From: Chloroflexota bacterium
Lineage (GTDB): Bacteria > Chloroflexota > Anaerolineae > Promineifilales > Promineifilaceae
Length of the DNA: 41,220 nucleotides
Direction: 5' to 3'
NCBI GenBank assembly: GCA_029559155.1
Contig: JAKQCM010000408.1
Location: 1-41,220 of the forward strand
Each line of letters opens with the position of its first letter. The first letter of the stretch is position 1. A program made the position numbers and the translations under genes. This document shows, one piece after another, positions 26,153 through 34,582 of the stretch. The notes beneath the pieces were generated by a model. That model saw nothing but the letters and a program-made list of their open reading frames with translations, was not told the origin of the DNA and did no database searches.

Positions 26153-26997
26153 TCTTCTTCTTCACTTTCTGTTGACGCATGCATACGGTCGATCAATTCG
26201 TCGATGCGGTTGCGTCGATAGAGATACAGCAGGAAATTGCGGACTTTTGCCTTTTTGTTGTCGCCGCCGATCTGCTCCCAGTCGATGCCCAGTTGGGCGG
26301 CCATTTCGCGCAGGTCGGTGAGCGAATAATTAGCCAGAAGGTAATAACGCAGGATGGTGGGCGGGGAGGCGACGGTGATTTTTTCTAGCCGGGGGAGCAA
26401 ATGGGGCGAAATGGGAGTGAGGATGCGCTCTACAGCCAGGGTCAGGGCGCTGGCTTGCCCGTTTTGTTGGGCGGTGTCCATGATATTGACGATGAGTTGG
26501 TTAACGTTTTGGTCGAGGGTAGCGACGTCGTTTTCGTTGATGCCCAGGTCGAACATGAGGTCGAGGACGTCTTCGTGGCCGAAGCGGGTGCGGATTTCAT
26601 TGTAGAGCATTTGGCGGTCGAAGGCGGTGCCGTCGTCGAAGGTGATGTTCAGGGGCGGCGGTGGGGAAATGACGGCCGTCGTCGTGCCGACTGGCATGGC
26701 GGGTTGTGGGGGGGATGGAACGGCCGTGGGGGCAACGGCCGTGGTCTCGCGCACCGGTTTTAACACACCCCAGGTCCAGACGGCCATGCCGCCAACAATT
26801 ACCCCGGCGATGACGTAGAAAAAGAAACCTAATTCATCCAGCATTTGGCTGCGGCTGAAGGTGTTGAGAAATGTATCCAACAGGACGGCGGAAGTAACGC
26901 ACAACAGGCCCACGCCTCCATTGAGGCTGGGGCGACGCAGGAACATTATCAGGAAAACAATTACCACCAGGAGTTCGATTGCCAGAATTATTGTCAT
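26149..26997 (-). CDS. Membrane protein with two effector-associated (death-like) domains
   Basis: 282 residues. Three predicted membrane helices (about 3-20, 27-47, 57-79), a Pro/Thr-rich linker (about 84-117), and two similar helical domains at about 126-192 and 213-274. Both show the effector-associated/death-like pattern: a helix with Leu and Tyr, then FDLGINENDV or AQLGIDWEQI, then a Lys/Asn-containing helix; the second ends in YRRNRIDELIDRM, as such domains do. In other Chloroflexota and cyanobacteria these domains join sensors, proteases and NTPases of biological-conflict systems by like-with-like contacts. No effector is fused here. The domain call is from pattern memory, not a search. 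Confidence 0.65.
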   Translation of the reverse strand: MTIILAIELLVVIVFLIMFLRRPSLNGGVGLLCVTSAVLLDTFLNTFSRSQMLDELGFFFYVIAGVIVGGMAVWTWGVLKPVRETTAVAPTAVPSPPQPAMPVGTTTAVISPPPPLNITFDDGTAFDRQMLYNEIRTRFGHEDVLDLMFDLGINENDVATLDQNVNQLIVNIMDTAQQNGQASALTLAVERILTPISPHLLPRLEKITVASPPTILRYYLLANYSLTDLREMAAQLGIDWEQIGGDNKKAKVRNFLLYLYRRNRIDELIDRMHASTESEEEE

Positions 26998-27095
26998 GTG
27001 GCTGATTTTAGCACTCGCTGGTTAGGGCGCAAGACTACGGCCGTCTGCGCGGGCTGGCTTTGGGCGGATTGTTGGGCGAGTGGTATGATCGGGTG

Positions 27096-28391
27096 ATGCG
27101 TGGGCGATTGTTTGCAAATGGCTGTTGGCGGATTGGCGTTGGCCTGATCTGGGCGCTGGTTTTGGCCGGTTGCGGGGCGGGAACGGCCGTTTCTCCAATC
27201 GCCGTGCCTACCCTGGCCGCTGCCGCCGGTGTGCCGACGGCCGCAGAAAGCGCCGCTGCGAATTTGCCGGCCACCTTTACGCCGCCGCCGGATACGGCCG
27301 TTGACCCCAGCGCCAATTTCAACCAGATGGCCACCCTCGGACCCACTGCCACGCCCTCCATCGTGCCCACGTATCCTACCGGCACGCCGCGTCCCACCCG
27401 CACCCCCACACCTTCCGTAACGCCAGACGTCACCGCCACGTCTACCCGCTATATCAGCGTCATCCCCAATTTGCCGCCCAGCAACGAATTAGGCCCCAGC
27501 AAACTGGGCATCCATGTTGTGCGCAACAACGATCCGGCGATCATGGAGTTTGTGCGCCGCAGCCAGCCAGCGGTCATGAAAGGGGTCGATGACCTGGGCT
27601 TTTTGGAAGAAGTGAAGGCTGTCTCGCCGCGCACCATCACCATTGGCCGCCTTAGCGCCCGCGACCAGACGTATGCGGGTGTGCCGGAAGAAACGGCGCG
27701 CGATTTTGTGGCTTACCAATTAGATCAATATCTGGCGAATCCATATGTGGATTATTGGGAAGGCTGGAATGAGCCGGACCCAAATATGGAAAACATGGCC
27801 TGGTACGCCCGGTTTGAGCAGGAGCGTGTGCGGCTGTTGGCGTCTTATGGGTTAAAAGCGGCCGTGGGCGGATTTGCCACAGGCGTGCCGGAGTTGGACG
27901 AGTTTGAATTGTTTGTACCGGCGATTGAGACGGCCGTTGAATACGGCGGCATCCTCTCCTTGCACGAATATGGCGCGCCAGACATGACCTATCTCTACGG
28001 CGATCCGCTGCCCGGTTATCCGGCTTATCCCGACCGGGGATCGCTGACATTCCGCTATCGCTGGTATTACCGCGAGATTTTGGAGCCGGCCAATCTGGTC
28101 ATTCCGCTGGTTATCTCCGAGGCCGGCATTGATGGCATCATTGGCGGCCGGCCGGGTCCGGATGGCCTGGGCTGGGCCGACTTTAAGGCATATTGGGTCC
28201 AGCAAGGGTGGGCGGCGACCGGCGAAGAAGCCTTTATCAAACAGTTAAACTGGTATGACAATGGCGTGCGGCTGGATGGGTACGTGATTGGCTTCACGGT
28301 GTTCACGGCCGGAGCGATTGGCCAATGGGAAGCCTATAATTTACACGACATTTTGCCGCAGTTGGCCGATTATGTAATTAGCCAGCAATGA
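27096..28391 (+). CDS. Lipoprotein with a glycoside-hydrolase-like (beta/alpha)8 domain
   Basis: 431 residues from ATG 27096. A lipobox LAGC places the lipidated Cys at residue 26. A long Thr/Pro/Ala-rich stretch (about 35-125) spaces the catalytic domain from the membrane. EGWNEPDP puts a clan-A type acid/base Glu at 226, and VISEAGID a possible nucleophile Glu at 342, the order expected for retaining glycosidases of clan GH-A (GH5/GH39-like). The substrate is unknown. The frame back to 27060 adds 12 residues with no ribosome binding site. It is divergent from the death-like-domain gene, with only 98 bp for both promoters. Confidence 0.7.
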   Translation: MRGRLFANGCWRIGVGLIWALVLAGCGAGTAVSPIAVPTLAAAAGVPTAAESAAANLPATFTPPPDTAVDPSANFNQMATLGPTATPSIVPTYPTGTPRPTRTPTPSVTPDVTATSTRYISVIPNLPPSNELGPSKLGIHVVRNNDPAIMEFVRRSQPAVMKGVDDLGFLEEVKAVSPRTITIGRLSARDQTYAGVPEETARDFVAYQLDQYLANPYVDYWEGWNEPDPNMENMAWYARFEQERVRLLASYGLKAAVGGFATGVPELDEFELFVPAIETAVEYGGILSLHEYGAPDMTYLYGDPLPGYPAYPDRGSLTFRYRWYYREILEPANLVIPLVISEAGIDGIIGGRPGPDGLGWADFKAYWVQQGWAATGEEAFIKQLNWYDNGVRLDGYVIGFTVFTAGAIGQWEAYNLHDILPQLADYVISQQ

Positions 28392-28433
28392 TGATGGTGC
28401 AACTCTAAAAAAATTTTTGCGTAAATAGGAGTG

Positions 28434-28943
28434 ATGAACAAGATGAGTCAAGGTAAAAAGGAAGAACAAGACATGGAATCAGCTCTGATAACGCAACAGA
28501 AAGATCCGGGCTTTTGGCGCGAGGTGTGGCAGCAGCTTCGTTTGGTGATGCGCCTGCTGCGCGATCCGGAAGTACCGTTTTATTTGAAAATTGTGCCCTT
28601 TTTAGGGTTTTTGTATCTGATATTCCCGTTTGATTTTGTGACCGATTTTGCGCCGATTATTGGGCAGTTGGATGACATTACCGCGTTGATTGTGGGCGCG
28701 AAGGTGTTTATTGAACTGGCTCCTCCGGCCGTTGTGGCCCGCCATTTGCACGAGATTCGGGTAGCTGATGGGTATGAGAGCGTGGTAGAAGGGGAAGTGG
28801 TGGCTTCCTCTGCGGTGACGAAGGGTGAGATTGAAGGCAACCTTGAGGATGTTATCATTCTCAACCCCGATCAGGCGGAGTTGGTGGAAAAAGAGCCGGA
28901 AAACTTCATCGACGATGAGGATAACATTCTGAGCGAAGAGTAG
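28434..28943 (+). CDS. DUF1232 (YkvA-like) membrane protein
   Basis: About 169 residues. The central segment (about 46-90) has the DUF1232 pattern: PFYLKIVPFLGFLYLIFPFDFVTDF, then LDDITALIVG, two membrane segments with a conserved Pro-Asp-Phe turn. The C-terminal 70 residues are strongly acidic. The role of this family is not known. Start is uncertain: GTG 28431, ATG 28434 or ATG 28443 all share one AGGAG (28427-28431). It lies 42 bp after the lipoprotein gene on the same strand. Confidence 0.8.
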   Translation: MNKMSQGKKEEQDMESALITQQKDPGFWREVWQQLRLVMRLLRDPEVPFYLKIVPFLGFLYLIFPFDFVTDFAPIIGQLDDITALIVGAKVFIELAPPAVVARHLHEIRVADGYESVVEGEVVASSAVTKGEIEGNLEDVIILNPDQAELVEKEPENFIDDEDNILSEE

Positions 28944-28948
28944 AAGAC

Positions 28949-29025
28949 GGAGAGTGGAGATTAGAGATTGGAGATTGGAAAACTAACCAGTTTCTAGTCT
29001 CCAGTCTCTAATCTCTAATCTCTAA
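28949..29025. repeat. Eleven-unit heptanucleotide array folded as an inverted repeat
   Basis: Every 7 bases a related word: GGAGAGT, GGAGATT, AGAGATT, GGAGATT on the left and TCTCCAG, TCTCTAA three times on the right, around a non-matching centre. The left words are near reverse complements of the right ones, so the whole array can fold on itself. It lies in the 3' region of the DUF1232 gene, before its terminator. Confidence 0.75.
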
Positions 29026-29039
29026 TAACCCAATTACCT

Positions 29040-29073
29040 GGGGAGATGGCAGCCGGCCATCTCCCCTTTTTTT
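29040..29073 (+). terminator. Intrinsic terminator of the DUF1232 gene
   Basis: GGGGAGATGG (29040-29049), a 7-nt loop, CCATCTCCCC (29057-29066) and a run of seven T. A textbook rho-independent terminator on the plus strand, placed just before the convergent acylase gene end. Confidence 0.93.
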
Positions 29074-29076
29074 GTG

Positions 29077-31548
29077 TTACCGGGCCGGTTGGAGGATGAG
29101 TTTGTCCTGGGTGGCGGCTTCTACGGCCGTTCTGCTCCACAGCATGGTGTGATATTGGCCGTTTAACCACAGCGGCATCTGGTCGTCGTAGTGGGGGTTG
29201 TAGGGATGGCCGCTTTGGCCGGTGGGCAGCACGGTTTGGCTGGCGTCCAGATTGCTCATATCGACGATCATGCGCATGGAAGGGTGCCAATACACCTCCG
29301 CCGGGTGTTCTACGTCCCAGGAAACGGCGTTGACAATGCTGTTGCCGCCGTCGGCGGGGAAGGGGCCGCGATTGACCAGGGATTCGATGGCTCCGATGCC
29401 GCTTTGCCCCAGCGGATTGCTGACAAAGGTGGCCGTGTGCAGGCTGCCCCAGGTCCAATCTTCCATGTTGCCGCCAACGTTGGCATCGAACCAGGCCAGG
29501 GCTTCGGTGAGGGCCTGGGCCATGATGTCGTCGCGGGTTTCAACTTCCGGCGTGGTCTGGTTGTCCCACCAGGGCGAGTCTGGCTGGCTGGCAAGCTGGT
29601 TGAAGAAGATATTGTTGCGGATTGTGCCCACGTTGTCCGCGCCGACGTCGTCGGCCAGGGTGTCGTGGGTAAGATTGAGGTAGAAGATTTCAAAGAGGGA
29701 GGTGGCCACGCTGTCGCGGCGTTCCTGGCGGTCCCAGGCGGTGATGAGGGACACGGCCGTTTGCTCCCGCGCGTCATTGGTCTGGATGTTGGCGAAATAA
29801 GGCTGGTAGGAGGCGGCCATGAGCGATTCGCTGTCGAATTGCATCCGCGCGAAGTCGTCGGCGGTGAATTTTTGGCCGCTGGCCAGCGTCGCTTCCACCA
29901 TATCGACAATGCGCTGCCCCCGGTCGCCATCGGCCCAATCGCGGGTGATGAGGTAGGGGTAGGTTTCGTCGACGATGGCGTGGTTGGCGGTGACGATGTA
30001 CCCTTTTTCGGGGTTCAGCACGGCCGGAAGCTGCTCGTAGGGAATCCACCCCTGCCATTCGTATTCGTCCGTCCAGCCGGGGACGGGCAAACTGCCGTTG
30101 CCGTTCTTGCGAATGGGGGTCAGGCCGGGCATCTGGTAGGCGATGTTGCCGTCGGTGTCGGCATAGACGAAGTTTTGCGAGGGCACGTCCCAATAACGCA
30201 GGGCTTCGCGGAACTGTTCGTAGTTTTGGGACTGGTTGATGAGGACCACAGACTGCAAAACGCGCGACGGTTCGGCGGCTGTCCACTGCACGGCCAGGGC
30301 GTCTTTCTGATCGTCCAGCACATCGCTGATGATGGGGCCGTGGCGAGTGACGCGCACCGGCAGGCTGATGTCTTCGCCGCCGTTGACTTTGATGACCTCG
30401 TTGATAATTTGCATGTCTTGCCATTCGCCCATGTATTCGTACTGGTTGGGGTTGGCGGGGTTGATTTTTTCGATGAAAAGGTCTTGCACATCGGCGCCGG
30501 TGTTGGTGACGCCCCAGGCGATATGTTCGTTGTGGCCGATGATGACGCCAGGAACGCCGGCGAAGGAGAAGCCGGTGACATCCATGCCGGGCGCGTGCAG
30601 GCCGACTTCGTACCAGATGGCGGGCATTTGGATTTCCAGGTGGGGGTCGTTGGCCAGCAGGGGCATGCCGGTGGCGGTATGGTCGCCGCTGACGACCCAG
30701 TTGTTGCTGCCGACGGCCGGACCGCTGCCGAAGGTGTATTCATCGGGGGGCGCGCCGATGAGTTGGGTGTTGACGCTTTGCCAGTTAACGGCCGTTAGCC
30801 AATCTGCGGCCGTGGCGGTGGGCGGTTGTTCGTTGGTGCGTTCGGCGGCGGCGGTGATGACGGGGCGGGTGGCGTAGGGATAGGGCGGCGAGAGGGTAAA
30901 GGTGGTTTCTTCGCCCAGTTGGGCCACCAGATTGGCGTAATCTAGTTCGCGGAAGATGTCGCGGCTGAGGACATCGGACATGACAACGCCCCAGGAGACG
31001 GTGTTGACAGGCGTCCAGGGTTCGATGTCCCATTCCCCCTGGCTTAATTGCAAGATGGGGATGTTGATGGAGAGGTTGGCGGGATTGGGGTTTTCGGCCA
31101 GGAAGGCGTTGACGCCGGCGCTGTAGGATTCCATGATGGCATAGAATTCCGGAGCCTGCTCTTTGTAGTAGTTGGTGGTGGTTTCGGCCATGCGGTTCCA
31201 GCCCATGGTGCGAATAAACTTGTCGCTGTCGACGGTGGCCGAGCCGACAATCTCGGAGAGGCGACCCTGGCCGGTGTGCCGCCAGAATTCCATCTGCCAG
31301 AAGCGGTCTTGGGCGTGGACGTACCCTTCGGCGAAGTATAAATCGTCCAGATTGTTAGCGTAGATGTGGGGGACGCCGAATTCGTCGCGGAAGATTTGCA
31401 CTTCTTCTTTGAGTCCGGACAGGGTGACGATGCCGTTGGTGTCGGGGAACGGCCGTCTAACGGTTGCCACGCCGCCGGCTGAGATCAGCAGCAGCAATAC
31501 CAGGATTATGCCAACAAGGATGAGACCAATTCGTGCCAGGCGGTTCAT
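29077..31548 (-). CDS. Penicillin acylase family (S45) amidohydrolase
   Basis: 823 residues. An N-terminal hydrophobic segment (about 7-27) exports or anchors the protein. The precursor of this Ntn-hydrolase family cuts itself to expose an N-terminal Ser on the beta chain; GSNNWVVSG gives Ser281 with the family's Asn-Asn-Trp context. IFRDEFGVPHIYA and GYVHAQDRFWQMEFWR are alpha-chain signatures, and HGPI and NFVYADTDGNIAYQ lie in the beta chain. Possible substrates are acyl-homoserine lactones, penicillins or other N-acyl amides; the sequence does not decide. GAGGAG precedes the ATG. Single gene, facing the DUF1232 terminator. Confidence 0.92.
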   Translation of the reverse strand: MNRLARIGLILVGIILVLLLLISAGGVATVRRPFPDTNGIVTLSGLKEEVQIFRDEFGVPHIYANNLDDLYFAEGYVHAQDRFWQMEFWRHTGQGRLSEIVGSATVDSDKFIRTMGWNRMAETTTNYYKEQAPEFYAIMESYSAGVNAFLAENPNPANLSINIPILQLSQGEWDIEPWTPVNTVSWGVVMSDVLSRDIFRELDYANLVAQLGEETTFTLSPPYPYATRPVITAAAERTNEQPPTATAADWLTAVNWQSVNTQLIGAPPDEYTFGSGPAVGSNNWVVSGDHTATGMPLLANDPHLEIQMPAIWYEVGLHAPGMDVTGFSFAGVPGVIIGHNEHIAWGVTNTGADVQDLFIEKINPANPNQYEYMGEWQDMQIINEVIKVNGGEDISLPVRVTRHGPIISDVLDDQKDALAVQWTAAEPSRVLQSVVLINQSQNYEQFREALRYWDVPSQNFVYADTDGNIAYQMPGLTPIRKNGNGSLPVPGWTDEYEWQGWIPYEQLPAVLNPEKGYIVTANHAIVDETYPYLITRDWADGDRGQRIVDMVEATLASGQKFTADDFARMQFDSESLMAASYQPYFANIQTNDAREQTAVSLITAWDRQERRDSVATSLFEIFYLNLTHDTLADDVGADNVGTIRNNIFFNQLASQPDSPWWDNQTTPEVETRDDIMAQALTEALAWFDANVGGNMEDWTWGSLHTATFVSNPLGQSGIGAIESLVNRGPFPADGGNSIVNAVSWDVEHPAEVYWHPSMRMIVDMSNLDASQTVLPTGQSGHPYNPHYDDQMPLWLNGQYHTMLWSRTAVEAATQDKLILQPAR

Positions 31549-31604
31549 ATTTTTCTCCTCTTTTGAATAAAACTAGCTAACCTAAAGTTTTGAAAAAAGC
31601 GGTC

Positions 31605-31654
31605 GGTCGTTCACCATTCTTTAACCCCCCAAAAGGATGGTGAAAATGACGACC
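31605..31654. repeat. Interrupted inverted repeat beside the transposase remnant
   Basis: GGTCGT-TCACCAT (31605-31617) pairs with ATGGTGA (31637-31643) and, after a 5-nt bulge, ACGACC (31649-31654). It overlaps the first codons of the transposase remnant and may be what is left of the element's left end. Confidence 0.45.
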
Positions 31655-31849
31655 AATCAACTATATCATACGCTAATGCGCGAAATAGAGCAGATATTTC
31701 CCCAGAACGAGTAATCCGAAAACGGGTCTTGGCCTGGTAATGACCTGTTTGTTCTTGGGACGCAATCCCCCGCCGTCAGACAGGGCAACAAGATACCGGG
31801 CGAAGCCCAAAAAACCAGCCAAGCAGAACGATTGCGCCGCTGGTTGTAA
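31646..31849 (+). pseudogene. Frameshifted N-terminal remnant of an IS4-like transposase
   Basis: Pieces of one protein appear in three frames in the right order: a 22-residue start (MTTNQLYHTLMREIEQIFPQ) ending at TAA 31712, then RVIRKRVLAW in another frame, LVMTCLFLGR in the third, and back in the first frame GNKIPGEAQKTSQAERLRRWL up to TAA 31847. Together they read like the N-terminus of IS4-type transposases (a leading helical region, RVLAWLxTGLFLG, RLRRWL). At least three frameshifts and the missing catalytic part make it dead. An AAGGA sits upstream of the ATG. The remaining bases of 31549-31900 show nothing else. Confidence 0.6.
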
Positions 31850-31900
31850 CAAAGCTGTCTGTGTGTGAGACCAGTATGGACCGATAGCACATCTACTGTA

Positions 31901-33631
31901 TTAAAGAATTTCTCCGCGCCGCCAGCCGCGCACAGAGTTGAGGAGATAAATTTGCGCCGCCTGCCGCAAATCCTCCTTGGTTAAAATTTTTTCGCGGATA
32001 CGGCCGTGCGCCAACATCTCCTCGCGCATGGTCCCCGCCAGCAAGCCACAGCTTACCGGCGGCGTCCACAAGCCGCCGTCTACTGCCAGCACCACATTGG
32101 CGCTAACGGCTTCGGTCAGCTCACCGCGCTCATTCCACAAAATCACCTCGTCACAATCCGGCCGCGAGGCCCTAGCCGCCTCATATACCCGTCGCTGCGT
32201 GGTTTTGTGGCATAAAAACAGGTCATCAGACCGCACCGGCTCAAGCGCCAATCCGACCCTGGCCGGTTCAGGTAGTTGGCCTAACGGCATAGATTCGGTC
32301 TGGATACGGCCGTTCTGCCCCACCATTAACCGCACTTTACACGGTTCCGCCAACCCGGCAGCGTGCTGCGCCAGCGCTGCGCGCACGGCCGTTTCCACCA
32401 GCGCCACATCAAAATAAGCCGCACTGTCCATCAACCGGGCCACATGCCGATCGAGCAAATAATAACCGCTTTCTGGCCGCCACAGCAGCGATTCCAGGAG
32501 GTCAAAATCTGGCCGCCGCGCCAGCAGCACTTTTGCTTTCAACAAACATTCCGCATACTCCGCCGCCGCGTCTGAATCCCAAACCACGCCGCTGCCTACG
32601 TTGTATACGGCCGTTTCCCGCTGCCTATCCACCACCACCGTGCGAATAGCCACATTAAATTGGGCGCGCAATCGTGACGCCGTGTCAGGTTCCGGCGCGA
32701 TCCGTCCCACCGCCCCGGTGTACACCCCGCGCGGCTCCGGCTCCAACTCTCGAATGATGCGCATCGTGCGTACCTTGGGCGCGCCGGTGATGGAAGCGCA
32801 GGGGTACATGGCCTGAAAAATGTCGCTCAGCGCTGCATCGGTGCGCGCTGTCACGGTAGAGGTCATTTGCAGCAAGGTCGGATAGCGCTCCACGGCAAAC
32901 AGGTCCGGCACGGCCACACTCCCCAGAGCCGCCACGCGCCCCATATCGTTGCGGATCATGTCTACAATCATCACATTTTCCGCCCGGTTTTTCTCTGATT
33001 GGCGCAGCCAGTCTGCGTTAGCTCTGTCTTCGGCCAGGGTGCGCCCGCGCACGGCCGTTCCCTTCATCGGCTTCGATGTCAGCACACCATCTTCCAGGCG
33101 AAAAAACAATTCCGGCGACGCCGAGCAGACAACATGCCGCCCGGTGTCCACATAGGCAGCATAATGCGCCCGCTGCGCGGCCGTCAGGGTGCGAAAAAGC
33201 CCCCACGGCTCGCCGCGAAATGAGGCGCGCAAGGGAAATGTCAGATTCACCTGGTAGGTATAGCCGGCGGCGATGTGGTTTTTGATTTGGGTTACGGCCG
33301 TTTCATGCTCGCTTTCATTCAGCCCGGCCTGCCAGTTGCCCAGTTCATAGTCGGTAAGGGGAAAATCGTCGAGTGTTGCCGCCACTTCGGGCGCGGCGTA
33401 CAGGCCAAACCACACCAGCGGCGGGTCGTCGGGATGGGGTGCGTGAACGGCTAGCCCATAAGCGGCGGCGGCTTCGTAGGTGAGGAAACCAGCGGCGTGA
33501 AGATTGTGGGTGGAAACGGCCGTTTCCACCGCCGCCAGCGCCGCCGCCACCTCGCCCGGTTTCGTCGTCGAAATTACCCGCACCGGCTCCCGAAACATCA
33601 GCCAACGTGCGCCATCCTGAATAATTACCAT
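31901..33631 (-). CDS. pabBC: Fused aminodeoxychorismate synthase component I / aminodeoxychorismate lyase
   Basis: 576 residues combining two steps of p-aminobenzoate synthesis for folate. The N-terminal PabB part (about 1-365) has PMKGTAVRG, with Lys190 as the PabB-specific catalytic Lys, and the chorismate-site motif SITGAPKVRTM. The C-terminal PabC part (about 375-576) is a fold-type IV PLP enzyme; HKTTQRRVYE gives the PLP Lys476, and NERGELTEAVSANV and AGTMREEML are family motifs. ATG 33631 is chosen because the 25 codons upstream are just the translation of a heptamer repeat; no clear ribosome binding site exists for either. The glutamine amidotransferase partner PabA is not in the window. 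Seven ACGGCCGT copies, a high density. Confidence 0.92.
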   Translation of the reverse strand: MVIIQDGARWLMFREPVRVISTTKPGEVAAALAAVETAVSTHNLHAAGFLTYEAAAAYGLAVHAPHPDDPPLVWFGLYAAPEVAATLDDFPLTDYELGNWQAGLNESEHETAVTQIKNHIAAGYTYQVNLTFPLRASFRGEPWGLFRTLTAAQRAHYAAYVDTGRHVVCSASPELFFRLEDGVLTSKPMKGTAVRGRTLAEDRANADWLRQSEKNRAENVMIVDMIRNDMGRVAALGSVAVPDLFAVERYPTLLQMTSTVTARTDAALSDIFQAMYPCASITGAPKVRTMRIIRELEPEPRGVYTGAVGRIAPEPDTASRLRAQFNVAIRTVVVDRQRETAVYNVGSGVVWDSDAAAEYAECLLKAKVLLARRPDFDLLESLLWRPESGYYLLDRHVARLMDSAAYFDVALVETAVRAALAQHAAGLAEPCKVRLMVGQNGRIQTESMPLGQLPEPARVGLALEPVRSDDLFLCHKTTQRRVYEAARASRPDCDEVILWNERGELTEAVSANVVLAVDGGLWTPPVSCGLLAGTMREEMLAHGRIREKILTKEDLRQAAQIYLLNSVRGWRRGEIL

Positions 33632-33641
33632 GGGAATATTT

Positions 33642-33704
33642 GAGTGGGGAGTGCGGAACGCGGAGTGGGGAAAGAGGTTCCGCACTCCCCACTCCGCACT
33701 CCGC
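33642..33704. repeat. Nine-unit heptanucleotide array folded as an inverted repeat
   Basis: Words GAGTGGG, GAGTGCG, GAACGCG, GAGTGGG, GAAAGAG, then GTTCCGC, ACTCCCC, ACTCCGC, ACTCCGC, all in strict 7-bp phase. 33642-33658 and 33678-33694 are perfect reverse complements over 17 bp. It fills the gap between proC and pabBC. Confidence 0.8.
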
Positions 33705-33709
33705 ACTTC

Positions 33710-34546
33710 TTACTGCGGCCCTTTGGACTCTTCGCCGCGGCCCAAAGCAATAGACCGCTCATAAGCGGCCCAAATACCGCGCGAGATAACCGTGCGCAGG
33801 CCGCCTTTTTCCATGTGGTACAGCGCCTCGGCCGTCGTGCCGCCAGGGGATGTGACCTGATTACGCAGCTCGGCGACGTGTTTATTCGAGCGGCGGGCAA
33901 ATTCCACCGACCCCAGCATCGTCTGCGTGACCAAATCGGTGGCGATGCGGCGCGAAAAGCCCATGTGGACCCCGGCGTCAATCATCGCCTCCATCATCAT
34001 GAAAACGTACCCCGGGCCGGAGCCGCTAAGCGCGGTAGCCATGTCCAGATACCGCTCATCATCGACAAAAATTTCCTGGCCGAAGGAGCCGAGGATGGCC
34101 TGCGCCTGCTGCTTGTGCAGGTCGCTCACTTCCGGCGTGGAGGTCCATACCGTAATGCCCTGGCCGATTTGCGCCGGGGTGTTGGGCATGGCGCGCACCA
34201 CAGAGGCGTGGGCCACGCCATTCGCCAATTTGCGGATGGGCACGCCGGCAATGATGGAAAGCACCAAATCTTGCCGCCGCAAGTGGCCGCGAATGGTCGG
34301 CATCACCTCGTCCAGATTTTGCGGTTTGATGGAAAAGACGATGACCTGCCCTTCCTCGGCCGCGTAGGCGTTGTCGCCGGTCGTATTCACGCCATGACGC
34401 TCGTGGAGATATTTCAGCCGCGCTTCCCAGGGGTCGGCGGCGATGATGTGGTCGGCGGTGACAATTTTTTGGTCCAACAGGCCGCGAATCATGGCTTCGG
34501 CCATGGTTCCGCTGCCGATAAAAGCAATTTTTTTATCTTGAAACAT
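33710..34546 (-). CDS. proC: Pyrroline-5-carboxylate reductase
   Basis: Last step of proline synthesis, reducing pyrroline-5-carboxylate with NAD(P)H. 278 residues, normal. The Rossmann motif is AFIGSGTMAEAMIRG, VRAMPNTPAQIGQG is the family signature, and the C-terminal ALSGSGPGYVFMMMEAMIDAGV and QVTSPGGTTAEAL regions form the helical substrate-binding domain. AAAGGAA precedes the ATG. It follows the racemase-like gene after 36 bp. Confidence 0.96.
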   Translation of the reverse strand: MFQDKKIAFIGSGTMAEAMIRGLLDQKIVTADHIIAADPWEARLKYLHERHGVNTTGDNAYAAEEGQVIVFSIKPQNLDEVMPTIRGHLRRQDLVLSIIAGVPIRKLANGVAHASVVRAMPNTPAQIGQGITVWTSTPEVSDLHKQQAQAILGSFGQEIFVDDERYLDMATALSGSGPGYVFMMMEAMIDAGVHMGFSRRIATDLVTQTMLGSVEFARRSNKHVAELRNQVTSPGGTTAEALYHMEKGGLRTVISRGIWAAYERSIALGRGEESKGPQ

Positions 34547-34582
34547 GTGGTTTCCTTTTTAAGGGTTTGTATAGATTGGTGA

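Noticed and set aside
26149-28943. Complete defence island around the death-like-domain gene
   Set aside because: The neighbouring plus-strand genes are a glycosidase-like lipoprotein and a DUF1232 protein; no nuclease, NTPase, caspase-like, TIR or other effector gene is present in the window.
29191-30798. A 535-codon open frame on the plus strand
   Set aside because: It is antisense to the clear penicillin-acylase gene and its Gly/Val/Asp-rich translation is the shadow of GC-rich codons; no ribosome binding site or family motif.
31666-31890. A 74-codon minus-strand open frame in the gap before pabBC
   Set aside because: No ribosome binding site or recognisable protein; the other strand explains the region better as a transposase remnant.
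33632-33706. N-terminal extension of pabBC by 25 codons
   Set aside because: These codons are the translation of the heptamer array, and the PabB family similarity begins after ATG 33631.
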